A stretch of 8,022 bases of DNA from Clostridia bacterium (lineage in GTDB: Bacteria > Bacillota > Clostridia > Oscillospirales > Butyricicoccaceae): positions 1 through 8,022 of the forward strand of contig JAFYMQ010000125.1 of assembly GCA_017556565.1 (NCBI GenBank), read 5' to 3'. Position 1 is the first letter of the stretch. Each line of letters starts with the position of its first letter. Below, piece by piece: positions 1-5,852 of this stretch. The translations under genes and the position numbers were made by a program. The notes beneath the pieces are model-generated. The model was not told where the DNA came from and made no database searches. It was given only the letters and a program-made list of their open reading frames with translations.

Positions 1-107
1 ATGGTCAGGGGAAGCAGAACTTCCGCGGGGGGTGCAATAGTTGCAGCTTGAGAGCCTGCAGTATGCTTGTTATGGTGCAATTTGAGAGTTGAAATATTCT
101 TTCGCAT
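1..107 (-). CDS. rnfC: RnfC, N-terminal fragment (ion-translocating electron transport complex subunit C), partial at left edge
   Basis: Read on the minus strand, an ATG at 107-105 opens a frame that runs off the window after 35 codons. It starts MRKNISTLKLHHNKHTAGSQ and continues with a PPAEVLLPLT segment. This matches the usual RnfC N-terminus, where a K/HHNK-T stretch is followed by a P-P-x-x-V-x-x-P-L segment just before the conserved HIGAP motif, which would lie outside the window. RnfC is the peripheral NADH/FMN and 4Fe-4S subunit of the Rnf complex, which couples ferredoxin:NAD+ electron transfer to ion pumping. AGAGGAGG (125-118) lies 10 nt upstream, a slightly long spacing. The gene follows apbE by 66 nt with no visible terminator, so it is probably in the same operon. 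The identification rests on a short segment plus the ApbE/FMN-protein context. Confidence 0.72.
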   Translation of the reverse strand, partial: MRKNISTLKLHHNKHTAGSQAATIAPPAEVLLPLT

Positions 108-173
108 CAGGTTGCATCCTCCTCTATAGTCAATTTTTTATAAATACTCGGGTATCATCAATTTGGTTGTTTT

Positions 174-1238
174 TCAGTATCCTTCTGCCAGCATATCTGC
201 TATGCCGTCGGTATATTTCATATTGCCGTCAAGGTCGATCCAGATGACCTCCACGTCCTCAAGGCTGTTGACCAAAGCCAATCCGTCCTCATAAGGCATA
301 CAGAACAGAGCGGTGGACAGCGCATCGGCAAGTCCGCTGTTGCGGGTGATGATGCTGACCGAGGCAAAATACTCTGCGGGATAGAGGGTATCTTTGTCGA
401 TGATGTGGTGGTACTGCTTGCCGCCTACGTTGTAAAAGCGCTCATATATGCCGGACGTGACGCATGCCGTGTCGCTGATCTCAAGCACCGCGGCATACTT
501 GCTGTCGTGGTCATGGGGATCTTTGATCGCGGTATTGAAGCCGTCGGTCTCGGTCTTGCCGCCGATGACGCGGATGTTTCCGCCCACGTCGAGGACGTAA
601 TGTTTTTTGCCCAGACTTTCCAGGTACTCGGCTGCTTTTTCTGCGGCATAACCTTTGCCCAGCGCACCAACGTCGATGCGGGCGAGAGGATCGGAGATAC
701 GGACGGTGCAGTTTTGCTCATCGATCTCCAAACAGGAAAAATCGGTATGCAAAGCTGCGGCTTTGAGTGCGTTCTCGTCGGGCAGGCGGGCACTTGAGGG
801 GTCTTCCCCTGCCTGGGTGCGGCAGTCGTGCCACAGAGACAGCACCGAGCCCATCATGATGTTCATCTCGCCCTGAGTCAGCTCATAAAGCTCTCTTGCA
901 TAGAGCAAAAAGTCGATCAGTTTGGGGTCTACACTCACAGCCTCGCCGCCTGCGTTCTTGTTGACGGTGTACAAATTGTTGATGCCCGAATATTCATTGT
1001 AGATATCGAACAGCTGATGATATTCAGTCAAAATGCGGGAAATCCCGGCAGAGCATTGATCAAACTGCTCTGCCGGGTCTCCTGCATAGCTGTAAATAGT
1101 CGTAACAGTATTAAACCAGTTGAAATACACTATCCCCTGAGGGTCGCTTGTATTGGCAGTGTTTTGGGAGCAGCCTGCAACGGAGGCAAGCAGCCCCAGC
1201 AAGCAAAACAAAGTCAATACTGTCGCGAGTTTCTTCAA
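174..1238 (-). CDS. apbE: ApbE-family FAD:protein FMN transferase, lipoprotein
   Basis: A 354-residue protein that transfers FMN from FAD onto a threonine of extracytoplasmic flavoproteins such as RnfG and RnfD. Residues 1-23 form a lipoprotein signal: KK, a hydrophobic stretch, then lipobox V-A-G-C with Cys23, so the enzyme is likely anchored on the outer face of the membrane. Family motifs appear in order: DVGALGKGY (189-197), VLDVGGN (215-221), TSGIYERFY (261-269), HHIID (277-281) and ADALST (304-309). The last contains the metal-binding Asp305. The usual D-P-x-T-G-Y-P is D-K-D-T-L-Y-P here. Length is normal for the family. The start is TTG at 1238-1236, with AGGAG (1253-1249) 10 nt upstream. 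An ATG at 1248 is out of frame. The gene follows the FMN-binding-like lipoprotein by 30 nt and precedes rnfC, so its natural clients are probably Rnf subunits. Confidence 0.93.
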   Translation of the reverse strand: MKKLATVLTLFCLLGLLASVAGCSQNTANTSDPQGIVYFNWFNTVTTIYSYAGDPAEQFDQCSAGISRILTEYHQLFDIYNEYSGINNLYTVNKNAGGEAVSVDPKLIDFLLYARELYELTQGEMNIMMGSVLSLWHDCRTQAGEDPSSARLPDENALKAAALHTDFSCLEIDEQNCTVRISDPLARIDVGALGKGYAAEKAAEYLESLGKKHYVLDVGGNIRVIGGKTETDGFNTAIKDPHDHDSKYAAVLEISDTACVTSGIYERFYNVGGKQYHHIIDKDTLYPAEYFASVSIITRNSGLADALSTALFCMPYEDGLALVNSLEDVEVIWIDLDGNMKYTDGIADMLAEGY

Positions 1239-1268
1239 CGGGTGTCATCTCCTACGGATAAGGTTAGT

Positions 1269-2297
1269 TTAGCGAGCGTAATCGCAAGCCTGTGCGATAG
1301 CGGCCATCATGCCGGTGATCTGCATGGAGCAGCCTGCATCCAGCAGAGCCTTGTCAACAGCGATCTTGTGGCCGTTAGCTTCCTGCAGTTCCAGACCACG
1401 AACCTGAGCAGCGGTCTTGCCAACAACGAAAGCGGAGAAAGCAGCGGACTGAGCATCCCACTCCTTCATAACGCCGTTGCCGTCGTTGTCAACTTTGCCT
1501 TCCATGCCGTAAGCAGAGCCCAGCTCACGCTTGGTGCCCTTGTAATCAGCACTTACGATAGCGCCTGCGGTGGTGAAAGCGATCTTGGGCTGGGTTGCAT
1601 CGTTGAGAGCAGCAAGGATCTTGCCGTCAGCATCAACAACAGCAGCACCGAAATCGGTGTACATCTTAGCGGAGCCGTCTGCATCAGCGGTAGCAGCGGT
1701 GGACTCAGCAGCGGTGGACTTTGCAGCAACGCCAAGCTTGAAGCCCTCTGCAGCCTCAAAGGTTACAGCAAACTTATCTTCGCAAGCCTTTACGACTGCG
1801 TCGATGAAATCGGTGATCTGCATGGAGCAGCCTGCATCCAGCAGAGCCTTGTCAACAGCGATCTTGTGGCCGTTAGCTTCCTGCAGCTCCATGCCCTTGA
1901 TCTCAGCAGCAGTCTTGCCGACTACATAAGCCTCAAAAGCCTTAGCCTGAGCATCCCACTCCTTCATAACGCCGTTGCCGTCGTTGTCAACTTTGCCTTC
2001 CATGCCATAGCGGGAGCCCAGCTCCATCTTGGTCTCGAAGGTCTTGGCAGCATCAACAGCGCCGCCGGTGATATCCATCTTGTTCTGTGCAACGTCGATG
2101 CGGCACATAACGATCTTGCCGTCCTTGTCCAGAACAACCGCTGCAACGGTAGCGTCTACCTGAGCATTGTTCTCCTTGGAGCTGTCGGTGTTAAGAGCAA
2201 CACCCATGCCCAGCTTGTACTCAGCGGTCTTTGCGCCACATGCTACGAGAGACATAACGCACATAACAGCCAGAGCGATAGCGATGATTTTCTTCAT
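1269..2297 (-). CDS. Two-module lipoprotein related to FMN-binding-domain proteins, first gene of the Rnf-associated operon
   Basis: A 342-residue protein with a lipoprotein signal (lipobox L-V-A-C, Cys20), so probably tethered outside the membrane. It consists of two similar modules, about residues 28-172 and 187-338. Each has a V-V-x-D-x-D-G-K-I segment, then Y-G-M-E-G-K-V (97-103 and 263-269), W-D-A-Q, V-V-G-K-T-A-A (125-131 and 291-297), and a terminal D-A-G-C-S-M-Q-I-T (154-162 and 320-328). This layout resembles the Clostridial FMN-binding-domain family, whose modules end in D-x-x-S-G/S-A-T. In both modules the position of the flavin-accepting Thr appears to be Gln. Start ATG at 2297 with AGGAG 8 nt upstream. 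The gene is the first of the unit that continues with apbE and rnfC, which suggests a redox or assembly partner of Rnf. Covalent FMN binding is doubtful, and the exact role is not recognised. Confidence 0.7.
   Translation of the reverse strand: MKKIIAIALAVMCVMSLVACGAKTAEYKLGMGVALNTDSSKENNAQVDATVAAVVLDKDGKIVMCRIDVAQNKMDITGGAVDAAKTFETKMELGSRYGMEGKVDNDGNGVMKEWDAQAKAFEAYVVGKTAAEIKGMELQEANGHKIAVDKALLDAGCSMQITDFIDAVVKACEDKFAVTFEAAEGFKLGVAAKSTAAESTAATADADGSAKMYTDFGAAVVDADGKILAALNDATQPKIAFTTAGAIVSADYKGTKRELGSAYGMEGKVDNDGNGVMKEWDAQSAAFSAFVVGKTAAQVRGLELQEANGHKIAVDKALLDAGCSMQITGMMAAIAQACDYAR
1313..2006 (-). repeat. In-frame internal duplication, period 498 bp
   Basis: Two blocks of the lipoprotein gene recur exactly 498 bp (166 codons) apart. 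Block one is 76 bp at 1313-1388, identical to 1811-1886. Block two is 60 bp at 1449-1508, identical to 1947-2006. Sequence between and beyond the blocks has diverged much more, for example the linker of residues 186-212. The identity extends to synonymous positions, so either the duplication is recent in these blocks or they are kept alike by recombination. Confidence 0.92.
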
Positions 2298-2437
2298 AAT
2301 TACACTCCTTCTATTTTCTGATGTAGTTTATGCATTTTTGACCAAAATATCGGCATGCTCCTACCGGATATTCACATCAAAAAAACATACGCTCCATCAT
2401 ATTTAACCATATCTTTGCCGAACCTTTGCGGAGAGCC
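2298..2437 (-). promoter_or_regulatory. Candidate structured 5' leader of the lipoprotein-apbE-rnfC operon
   Basis: About 140 nt separate the predicted transcription start from the ATG at 2297. On the minus strand a stem AAUAU-C-CGGUA / UGCCG-AUAUU can form (2372-2346, 10 bp, one bulged C, loop GGAGCA). It is enclosed by UGAUGU / ACAUCA, giving a nested two-helix structure that ends about 20 nt before the start codon. The upstream part, near 2437-2395, is less clearly paired. I do not recognise a named riboswitch class. It may be a regulatory leader or simply a folded UTR. Confidence 0.35.
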
Positions 2438-2443
2438 ATAATA

Positions 2444-2472
2444 ATTCTACCATATGTGGCATTTCCAGTCAA
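2444..2472 (-). promoter_or_regulatory. Sigma-A promoter for the lipoprotein-apbE-rnfC operon
   Basis: On the minus strand, TTGACT (2472-2467), a 17-nt spacer and TAGAAT (2449-2444). A TG one base before the -10 makes it an extended -10 element. Transcription would begin near 2437. It is the only convincing promoter between the rplL terminator and the lipoprotein gene. Confidence 0.75.
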
Positions 2473-2532
2473 TATATAACAACTAATATATTGATTATAC
2501 TAAGTATAATATTTTTCTAATACTTGAGGATA

Positions 2533-2562
2533 CAAAAAAAAGAACGGCAAAATTGCCGTTCT
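2533..2562 (-). terminator. Rho-independent terminator of the rplJ-rplL operon
   Basis: AGAACGGCA and its complement TGCCGTTCT form a 9-bp stem with a 4-nt loop (2541-2562). On the minus strand it is followed by eight T residues (2541-2534). It begins about 20 nt after the rplL stop codon. A shorter five-T run lies on the other side, so it could work weakly in the plus direction, but no plus-strand gene leads into it. Confidence 0.9.
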
Positions 2563-2583
2563 TTTTGGGTGTTAAAATCAAAC

Positions 2584-2964
2584 TTACTTGATTTCGACCT
2601 TTGCGCCGGACTCTTCGACCTTAGCCTTGATGGTGTCAGCCTCTTCCTTGGAGACCTTCTCCTTCAGAGCCTTGGGAGCGCCGTCTACCAGGTCCTTAGC
2701 TTCCTTCAGGCCGAGACCGGTAACTTCGCGTACAGCCTTGATAACAGCGATCTTGTTAGCGCCAACCTCAGCGAGGATAACGTCAAACTCGGTCTGCTCT
2801 TCAGCTGCTGCTGCGCCGCCTGCTGCGGGGCCTGCTGCTACTGCTACTGCTGCTGCTGCGGAAACGCCGAACTCTTCTTCCAGAGCGTGTACGAGCTCAG
2901 AAAGCTCGAGAACTGTAAGCTGCTTAACTTCTTCAATCAGGTTTGTAATCTTTTCGCTGGCCAT
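2584..2964 (-). CDS. rplL: Large ribosomal subunit protein L7/L12
   Basis: A 126-residue acidic ribosomal stalk protein. Residues 1-32 are the dimerising N-terminal helices that bind L10. About 33-56 is a flexible Ala/Gly hinge. The rest is the C-terminal domain that recruits elongation and initiation factor GTPases, with the hallmark segments [20 protein letters not shown] and [11 protein letters not shown]. Length and domain order are typical. GGAGGT sits upstream of ATG 2964, and the gene lies 31 nt after rplJ. Expression should follow the L10 leader. The gene ends at a strong terminator with no rpoB following. Confidence 0.98.
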   Translation of the reverse strand: MASEKITNLIEEVKQLTVLELSELVHALEEEFGVSAAAAVAVAAGPAAGGAAAAEEQTEFDVILAEVGANKIAVIKAVREVTGLGLKEAKDLVDGAPKALKEKVSKEEADTIKAKVEESGAKVEIK

Positions 2965-2995
2965 TTTAATGTACCTCCAATTTTTTAATTAAAAA

Positions 2996-3505
2996 TTATT
3001 CTGCTGCTCCGCCCTTCTGCTCTGCGATTGCGTTGATAACGCGTGCAAAAGCAGCGATGGGAGCGTTCATTGTGCCGAGTACTGTGGAAAGCAGACCCTG
3101 CTTGCTGCCAAGCTCGGATATTGCTTCGATTTCCTGAGCGTTCATAAACTTACCCTCAAAGAAACCACCCTTAACGGCAAAGACCTTGGGATTCTTCTTT
3201 GCAAAGTCAACAATGTGCTTTGCGGGGACGATGGGATCTTCCATACCGAGAGCAAGAGCGGTGGTGCCGTTCAGCAGGGGATCCAGCTCGGTGTATCCCA
3301 GCTCATTGGCTGCGAATCTGGTAAGTGTGTTCTTGACAACAGCATACTCGATTCCGTTCTTACGAAGCTCGGCGCGCAGCTTGGTGTCCTGCTCGACGGT
3401 GATACCCTTATAGTCAACAAGGATGCCGGACTGGGCGTTCCTCATCTTTTCGGTAAGCTCGGCGACTACAGACTTCTTGGCTGCCAATACCTTCTCGTTA
3501 GGCAT
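2996..3505 (-). CDS. rplJ: Large ribosomal subunit protein L10
   Basis: A 169-residue protein starting MPNEKVLAAKKSVVAELTEK. L10 forms the base of the ribosomal stalk: its N-terminal domain binds 23S rRNA and its C-terminal helix holds L7/L12 dimers. Typical segments are LVDYKGITVEQ, VVKNTLTRFA and TTALALG. The frame is open a further 21 codons upstream, but ATG 3505 is preferred. It has GGAGGTG (3520-3514) at a good distance, matches the family N-terminus, and the upstream extension would run through the attenuator hairpin. L10 with L7/L12 normally represses its own operon by binding the leader described here. Confidence 0.97.
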   Translation of the reverse strand: MPNEKVLAAKKSVVAELTEKMRNAQSGILVDYKGITVEQDTKLRAELRKNGIEYAVVKNTLTRFAANELGYTELDPLLNGTTALALGMEDPIVPAKHIVDFAKKNPKVFAVKGGFFEGKFMNAQEIEAISELGSKQGLLSTVLGTMNAPIAAFARVINAIAEQKGGAAE

Positions 3506-3520
3506 TTTCGTTTCACCTCC

Positions 3521-3661
3521 GTAGATTATGCAATAAAATACCCTCGTGCCGGAAAGACACGAGGGCATAAAGAAAATTACATTATTATACTAATGTTATT
3601 CTCTCTTCCTCGGCAGGACGGCTGTGCCGTTTACTTTTCTCCTGCTGTCTCCGGTTTGAGC
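3521..3661 (-). promoter_or_regulatory. L10 ribosomal protein leader (autoregulatory RNA)
   Basis: The mRNA leader upstream of rplJ has the conserved L10-binding core. GACAGCAGGAG (3649-3639) and TCCTGCCGAGG (3618-3608) pair through GCAGGA/UCCUGC, and a small ACGGC-ACA-GCCGU hairpin (3630-3618) lies between them. A CCGG-AGACA segment (3654-3646) can pair with UGUCU-UU-CCGG (3559-3549), which is the loop and stem of the downstream hairpin. Core folding and that pairing use overlapping bases and are mutually exclusive, as in the L10 attenuation leader known from Bacillus. Confidence 0.88.
3541..3565 (-). terminator. Attenuator hairpin in the L10 leader
   Basis: CCCTCGTG and CACGAGGG form a perfect 8-bp stem with a 9-nt loop. 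On the minus strand it is followed by the T-rich TATTTTATTG rather than an unbroken T-run, so it is a modest terminator. The left arm and loop overlap the UGUCU-UU-CCGG segment that can pair upstream, giving an on/off choice before rplJ. Confidence 0.7.
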
Positions 3662-3667
3662 TTAATT

Positions 3668-3696
3668 ATTATATCAACAAACTTTTGGTTTGTCAA
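3668..3696 (-). promoter_or_regulatory. Consensus sigma-A promoter for rplJ-rplL
   Basis: On the minus strand, TTGACA (3696-3691), a 17-nt spacer and TATAAT (3673-3668) match the consensus at every position. It begins 11 nt after the rplA stop codon. The start would be near 3661, so the transcript opens directly into the L10 leader. The spacer also carries an ACAAAC/GTTTGT inverted repeat. Confidence 0.92.
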
Positions 3697-3707
3697 CAGT
3701 TTTTTGA

Positions 3708-4406
3708 TTACAGCTCCATCAGCTTGTTGGGATTCAGCTTAACGCCGGGGCCCATGGTGGAAGCTATAACACAGCTGCGGATGTACTGACCCTTTGCAGC
3801 GGCGGGCTTTGCCTTTACGATAGCGCCGAGCAGAGCATTGAAGTTCTCTTCAAGCTTCTCAGCACCGAAGGAAGCCTTGCCAACGGGGCAGTGGATGATG
3901 TTGGTCTTGTCGAGACGGTACTCGATACGACCTGCCTTGGACTCCTTGACAGCCTGAGCAACGTTCATGGTAACGGTGCCTGCCTTGGGGTTAGGCATAA
4001 GGCCCTTGGGACCGAGGACACGGCCCAGACGGCCGACAACACCCATCATATCGGGGGTTGCGATAACAACTTCGTAATCGAAGAAGTTCTCACCGGTGAT
4101 CTTTGCGACCATATCTTCTGCACCGACATAGTCAGCGCCTGCTTCCAGAGCTTCCTTGGCCTTGTCGCCCTTTGCGAATACCAGTACGCGGATCTTCTTG
4201 CCGGTACCGTGGGGCAGAACGATAGCGCCACGAACCTGCTGGTCAGCGTGTCTGGAGTCAACGCCCAGCTTGACGTGGACTTCAACAGTCTCGTCAAACT
4301 TAGCCTTGGCAGTCTTGAGAACGGTCTCTATACCCTCTGCGGGATCGTGAAGCTTCTGACGGTCGTACAGCTTTGCGCTGTCGACATACTTTTTACCTCT
4401 TTGCAT
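3708..4406 (-). CDS. rplA: Large ribosomal subunit protein L1
   Basis: A 232-residue protein starting [21 protein letters not shown]1 forms the mobile stalk that contacts exit-site tRNA. It also represses its own operon by binding an mRNA copy of its 23S rRNA site. Family segments include [20 protein letters not shown] near the N-terminus, the central [22 protein letters not shown], and KANIIH-like [15 protein letters not shown]. Length is normal. ATG 4406 has GGAGG (4418-4414) 7 nt upstream. It follows rplK by 84 nt, a gap holding a hairpin and a second candidate L1 site. Confidence 0.98.
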   Translation of the reverse strand: MQRGKKYVDSAKLYDRQKLHDPAEGIETVLKTAKAKFDETVEVHVKLGVDSRHADQQVRGAIVLPHGTGKKIRVLVFAKGDKAKEALEAGADYVGAEDMVAKITGENFFDYEVVIATPDMMGVVGRLGRVLGPKGLMPNPKAGTVTMNVAQAVKESKAGRIEYRLDKTNIIHCPVGKASFGAEKLEENFNALLGAIVKAKPAAAKGQYIRSCVIASTMGPGVKLNPNKLMEL

Positions 4407-4423
4407 TGTTTATCCTCCTAAAA

Positions 4424-4452
4424 GTGGTTTTTCGGATCTATGATCCTCCCAC
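4424..4452 (-). promoter_or_regulatory. Second L1-type mRNA binding site, before rplA
   Basis: On the minus strand a 29-nt element folds as GUGG-GA-GGAUC-AUA-GAUCC-GAAAAA-CCAC. An outer 4-bp helix and an inner 5-bp helix are joined by an asymmetric internal loop, 2 nt (GA) on one side and 6 nt on the other. Length, outer helix and loop geometry match the element before rplK. It ends 5 nt before the rplA ribosome-binding site, so L1 bound here could block rplA translation directly. Confidence 0.65.
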
Positions 4453-4454
4453 GA

Positions 4455-4478
4455 CCGCGGATTCAAGTTTTCCCGCGG
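4455..4478 (-). repeat. CCGCGG inverted repeat in the rplK-rplA gap
   Basis: Two copies of the self-complementary hexamer CCGCGG (4455-4460 and 4473-4478), 12 nt apart, can form a 6-bp stem just after rplK and 2 nt before the L1-type site. On the minus strand no T-run follows, so it is not a terminator for rplK. On the plus strand it is followed by CTTTTTG. It may be a processing or mRNA-stabilising hairpin. Confidence 0.5.
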
Positions 4479-4490
4479 CTTTTTGAAAAA

Positions 4491-4916
4491 TTACTCTTCG
4501 ACGGTGATGCCCATGCTGCGAGCGGTGCCCGCTACCATGCTCATTGCGCTCTCGATGGAAGCAGCGTTGAGGTCAGGCATTTTGATCTCAGCGATCTTTC
4601 TGACAGATTCCTTGCTGATCTTTGCAACCTTCTGCTTGTTGGGAACACCGGAAGCCTTGTCGATTCCGCACTCTTTCTTTATCAGGACTGCTGCAGGAGG
4701 AGTCTTGGTAATGAAGGAGAAGGAACGGTCAGCATAAACGGTGATAACGACAGGGATGATAAGACCGATGTCGTTCTTGGTGCGCTCATTGAACTCCTTG
4801 GTGAAGCCCATGATGTTTATGCCGTGGGGACCCAGAGCCGAACCTACAGGGGGAGCAGGTGTTGCCTTGCCTGCGGGGATCTGAAGTTTTACTATTGCTG
4901 TAACTTTCTGTGCCAC
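4491..4916 (-). CDS. rplK: Large ribosomal subunit protein L11
   Basis: A 141-residue protein of normal length, starting [21 protein letters not shown]11 binds the GTPase-centre rRNA at the base of the L7/L12 stalk and is needed for stringent-factor activation. The conserved Pro-rich N-terminal segment [19 protein letters not shown] and the C-terminal rRNA-binding segment ending [11 protein letters not shown] are both present. The start is GTG (4916-4914) with AAGGAGGTG (4932-4924) 7 nt upstream. It lies 71 nt after nusG, and the L1-binding leader sits in that gap. Confidence 0.98.
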   Translation of the reverse strand: MAQKVTAIVKLQIPAGKATPAPPVGSALGPHGINIMGFTKEFNERTKNDIGLIIPVVITVYADRSFSFITKTPPAAVLIKKECGIDKASGVPNKQKVAKISKESVRKIAEIKMPDLNAASIESAMSMVAGTARSMGITVEE

Positions 4917-4940
4917 TTTCGTGCACCTCCTTGAAAATAT

Positions 4941-4969
4941 GTGGTAAAATGGGCAGAATGCCCTCCCAC
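4941..4969 (-). promoter_or_regulatory. L1 ribosomal protein leader before rplK
   Basis: On the minus strand a 29-nt element folds as GUGG-GA-GGGC-AUUCU-GCCC-AUUUUA-CCAC. Two short helices are separated by the 2-by-6 asymmetric loop typical of mRNA mimics of the L1 site in 23S rRNA. GUGGGAGG...ACCAC before rplK is the common bacterial form. It lies 8 nt before the rplK ribosome-binding site and would let L1 repress rplK-rplA. Confidence 0.82.
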
Positions 4970-4987
4970 TGACGCGCCGATACTAAC

Positions 4988-5527
4988 TTATTTGCTCATC
5001 AGGACGACCTGCGAGAACTCAAACTCAACAGGCATCTCTCTGCCAACGAGCGATACGTTGACCGTTACTCTGCCCTCGGGGATATTGATGGCCGAGACAA
5101 CACCGACAAAGCCCTCAAAGGGACCTTCGGTGATCTTGACCGAGTCACCAACATCATAGGACAGGCGTACAACGACCTTCTCAACACCCAGGGCATCGGC
5201 TTCCTCGGGAGTGAGGGGGACCGGCTTGGAACCGGGGCCGACAAAGCTTGTTACGCCGCGTGTGTTGCGGACGACATACCAGCTCTCATCGGTCATAAGC
5301 ATCTTAATAAGAACATAGCCGGGGAAAAGCTTCCTCTCGACCTCTTTAGACCCGGAATCGGTGTATTCCGTGACCGTTTCCATAGGGATACGGATGTCAA
5401 AGATAAGGTCTTCCAGGTGACGGTTTTCCACCGTTTTCTGAATAGTGGCCGCTACTTTATTTTCGTAGCCGGAGTATGTGTGAACCACATACCATCTTGC
5501 CTCTGTGCTCAGAGCCTCATCCTGCAT
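4988..5527 (-). CDS. nusG: Transcription termination/antitermination factor NusG
   Basis: A 179-residue factor that binds the RNA polymerase clamp, suppresses or modulates pausing, and links transcription to translation or Rho. The N-terminal NGN domain spans about residues 10-115, with RWYVVHTYSGYENKVAATIQ and LFPGYVLIK. The C-terminal KOW domain begins near 123 (GDSVKITEGPFEGFVGVVSA) and ends in FEFSQVVLMSK. There is no inserted domain. ATG 5527 has GGAGG 8 nt upstream, and the gene lies 16 nt after secE, the usual partner order. Confidence 0.97.
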   Translation of the reverse strand: MQDEALSTEARWYVVHTYSGYENKVAATIQKTVENRHLEDLIFDIRIPMETVTEYTDSGSKEVERKLFPGYVLIKMLMTDESWYVVRNTRGVTSFVGPGSKPVPLTPEEADALGVEKVVVRLSYDVGDSVKITEGPFEGFVGVVSAINIPEGRVTVNVSLVGREMPVEFEFSQVVLMSK

Positions 5528-5543
5528 ACCTTGATCCTCCCTA

Positions 5544-5825
5544 TCAGAAAATAGTGGCGATCAGGTCTCGTGCTGCACCGAATACGAAATCCAGCAGAGC
5601 AACGAAGAGGCATACGACTATAGCAGCGATGATAACGATGATGGTGTTGTTAACAACCTGCTTACCGGTGGGCCATACGACCTTCTTAGCTTCGCTCTTG
5701 AGGTCACGGAACCATTTTGCGATTTTCGCAAAGAGACCGGGTTTCTTCTCTTTTTTCTTGTCTGCTTTTTTTGTTTCAACAGCTTTTGCTTCTGTCGATA
5801 CGGTTACTTTTTCATTTTCAGCCAT
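5544..5825 (-). CDS. secE: Protein translocase subunit SecE
   Basis: A 93-residue membrane protein that clamps SecY in the protein export channel. After a Lys-rich cytoplasmic tail (about 1-30), it has the conserved amphipathic segment FRDLKSEAKKVVWPTGKQVV (39-58) and a single transmembrane helix (about 60-83). This is the short Gram-positive form. ATG 5825 is chosen because GAGGTG is 5 nt upstream. A TTG one codon earlier would sit too close to that site. It lies 27 nt after rpmG. Confidence 0.96.
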   Translation of the reverse strand: MAENEKVTVSTEAKAVETKKADKKKEKKPGLFAKIAKWFRDLKSEAKKVVWPTGKQVVNNTIIVIIAAIVVCLFVALLDFVFGAARDLIATIF

Positions 5826-5852
5826 CAAAGCACCTCTTTTCTCAAAAATCCC

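Noticed and set aside
828..2321. A 497-codon open frame on the plus strand opposite apbE and the lipoprotein gene
   Set aside because: Its product is low-complexity and shows the repeat of the minus-strand gene in antisense. Both minus-strand genes have signal peptides, family motifs and ribosome-binding sites. It is a shadow frame.
2298..2437. Cyclic-di-GMP-I riboswitch upstream of the lipoprotein gene, suggested by a CGCAAAG stretch
   Set aside because: The rest of the class core, including the GNRA-loop helix and the later conserved segment, is not found. The short match is not enough.
2806..2872. GCT/GCA-rich triplet tract in rplL, possible unstable repeat
   Set aside because: It encodes the Ala/Gly hinge normal for L7/L12, and the triplets are interrupted, so it needs no special explanation.
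3506..3568. N-terminal extension of rplJ by 21 codons
   Set aside because: It would translate part of the attenuator hairpin, has no ribosome-binding site, and does not match the L10 N-terminus.
4455..4486. Plus-strand terminator (CCGCGG hairpin followed by CTTTTTG)
   Set aside because: No plus-strand gene precedes it, and on the transcribed minus strand no T-run follows the hairpin.
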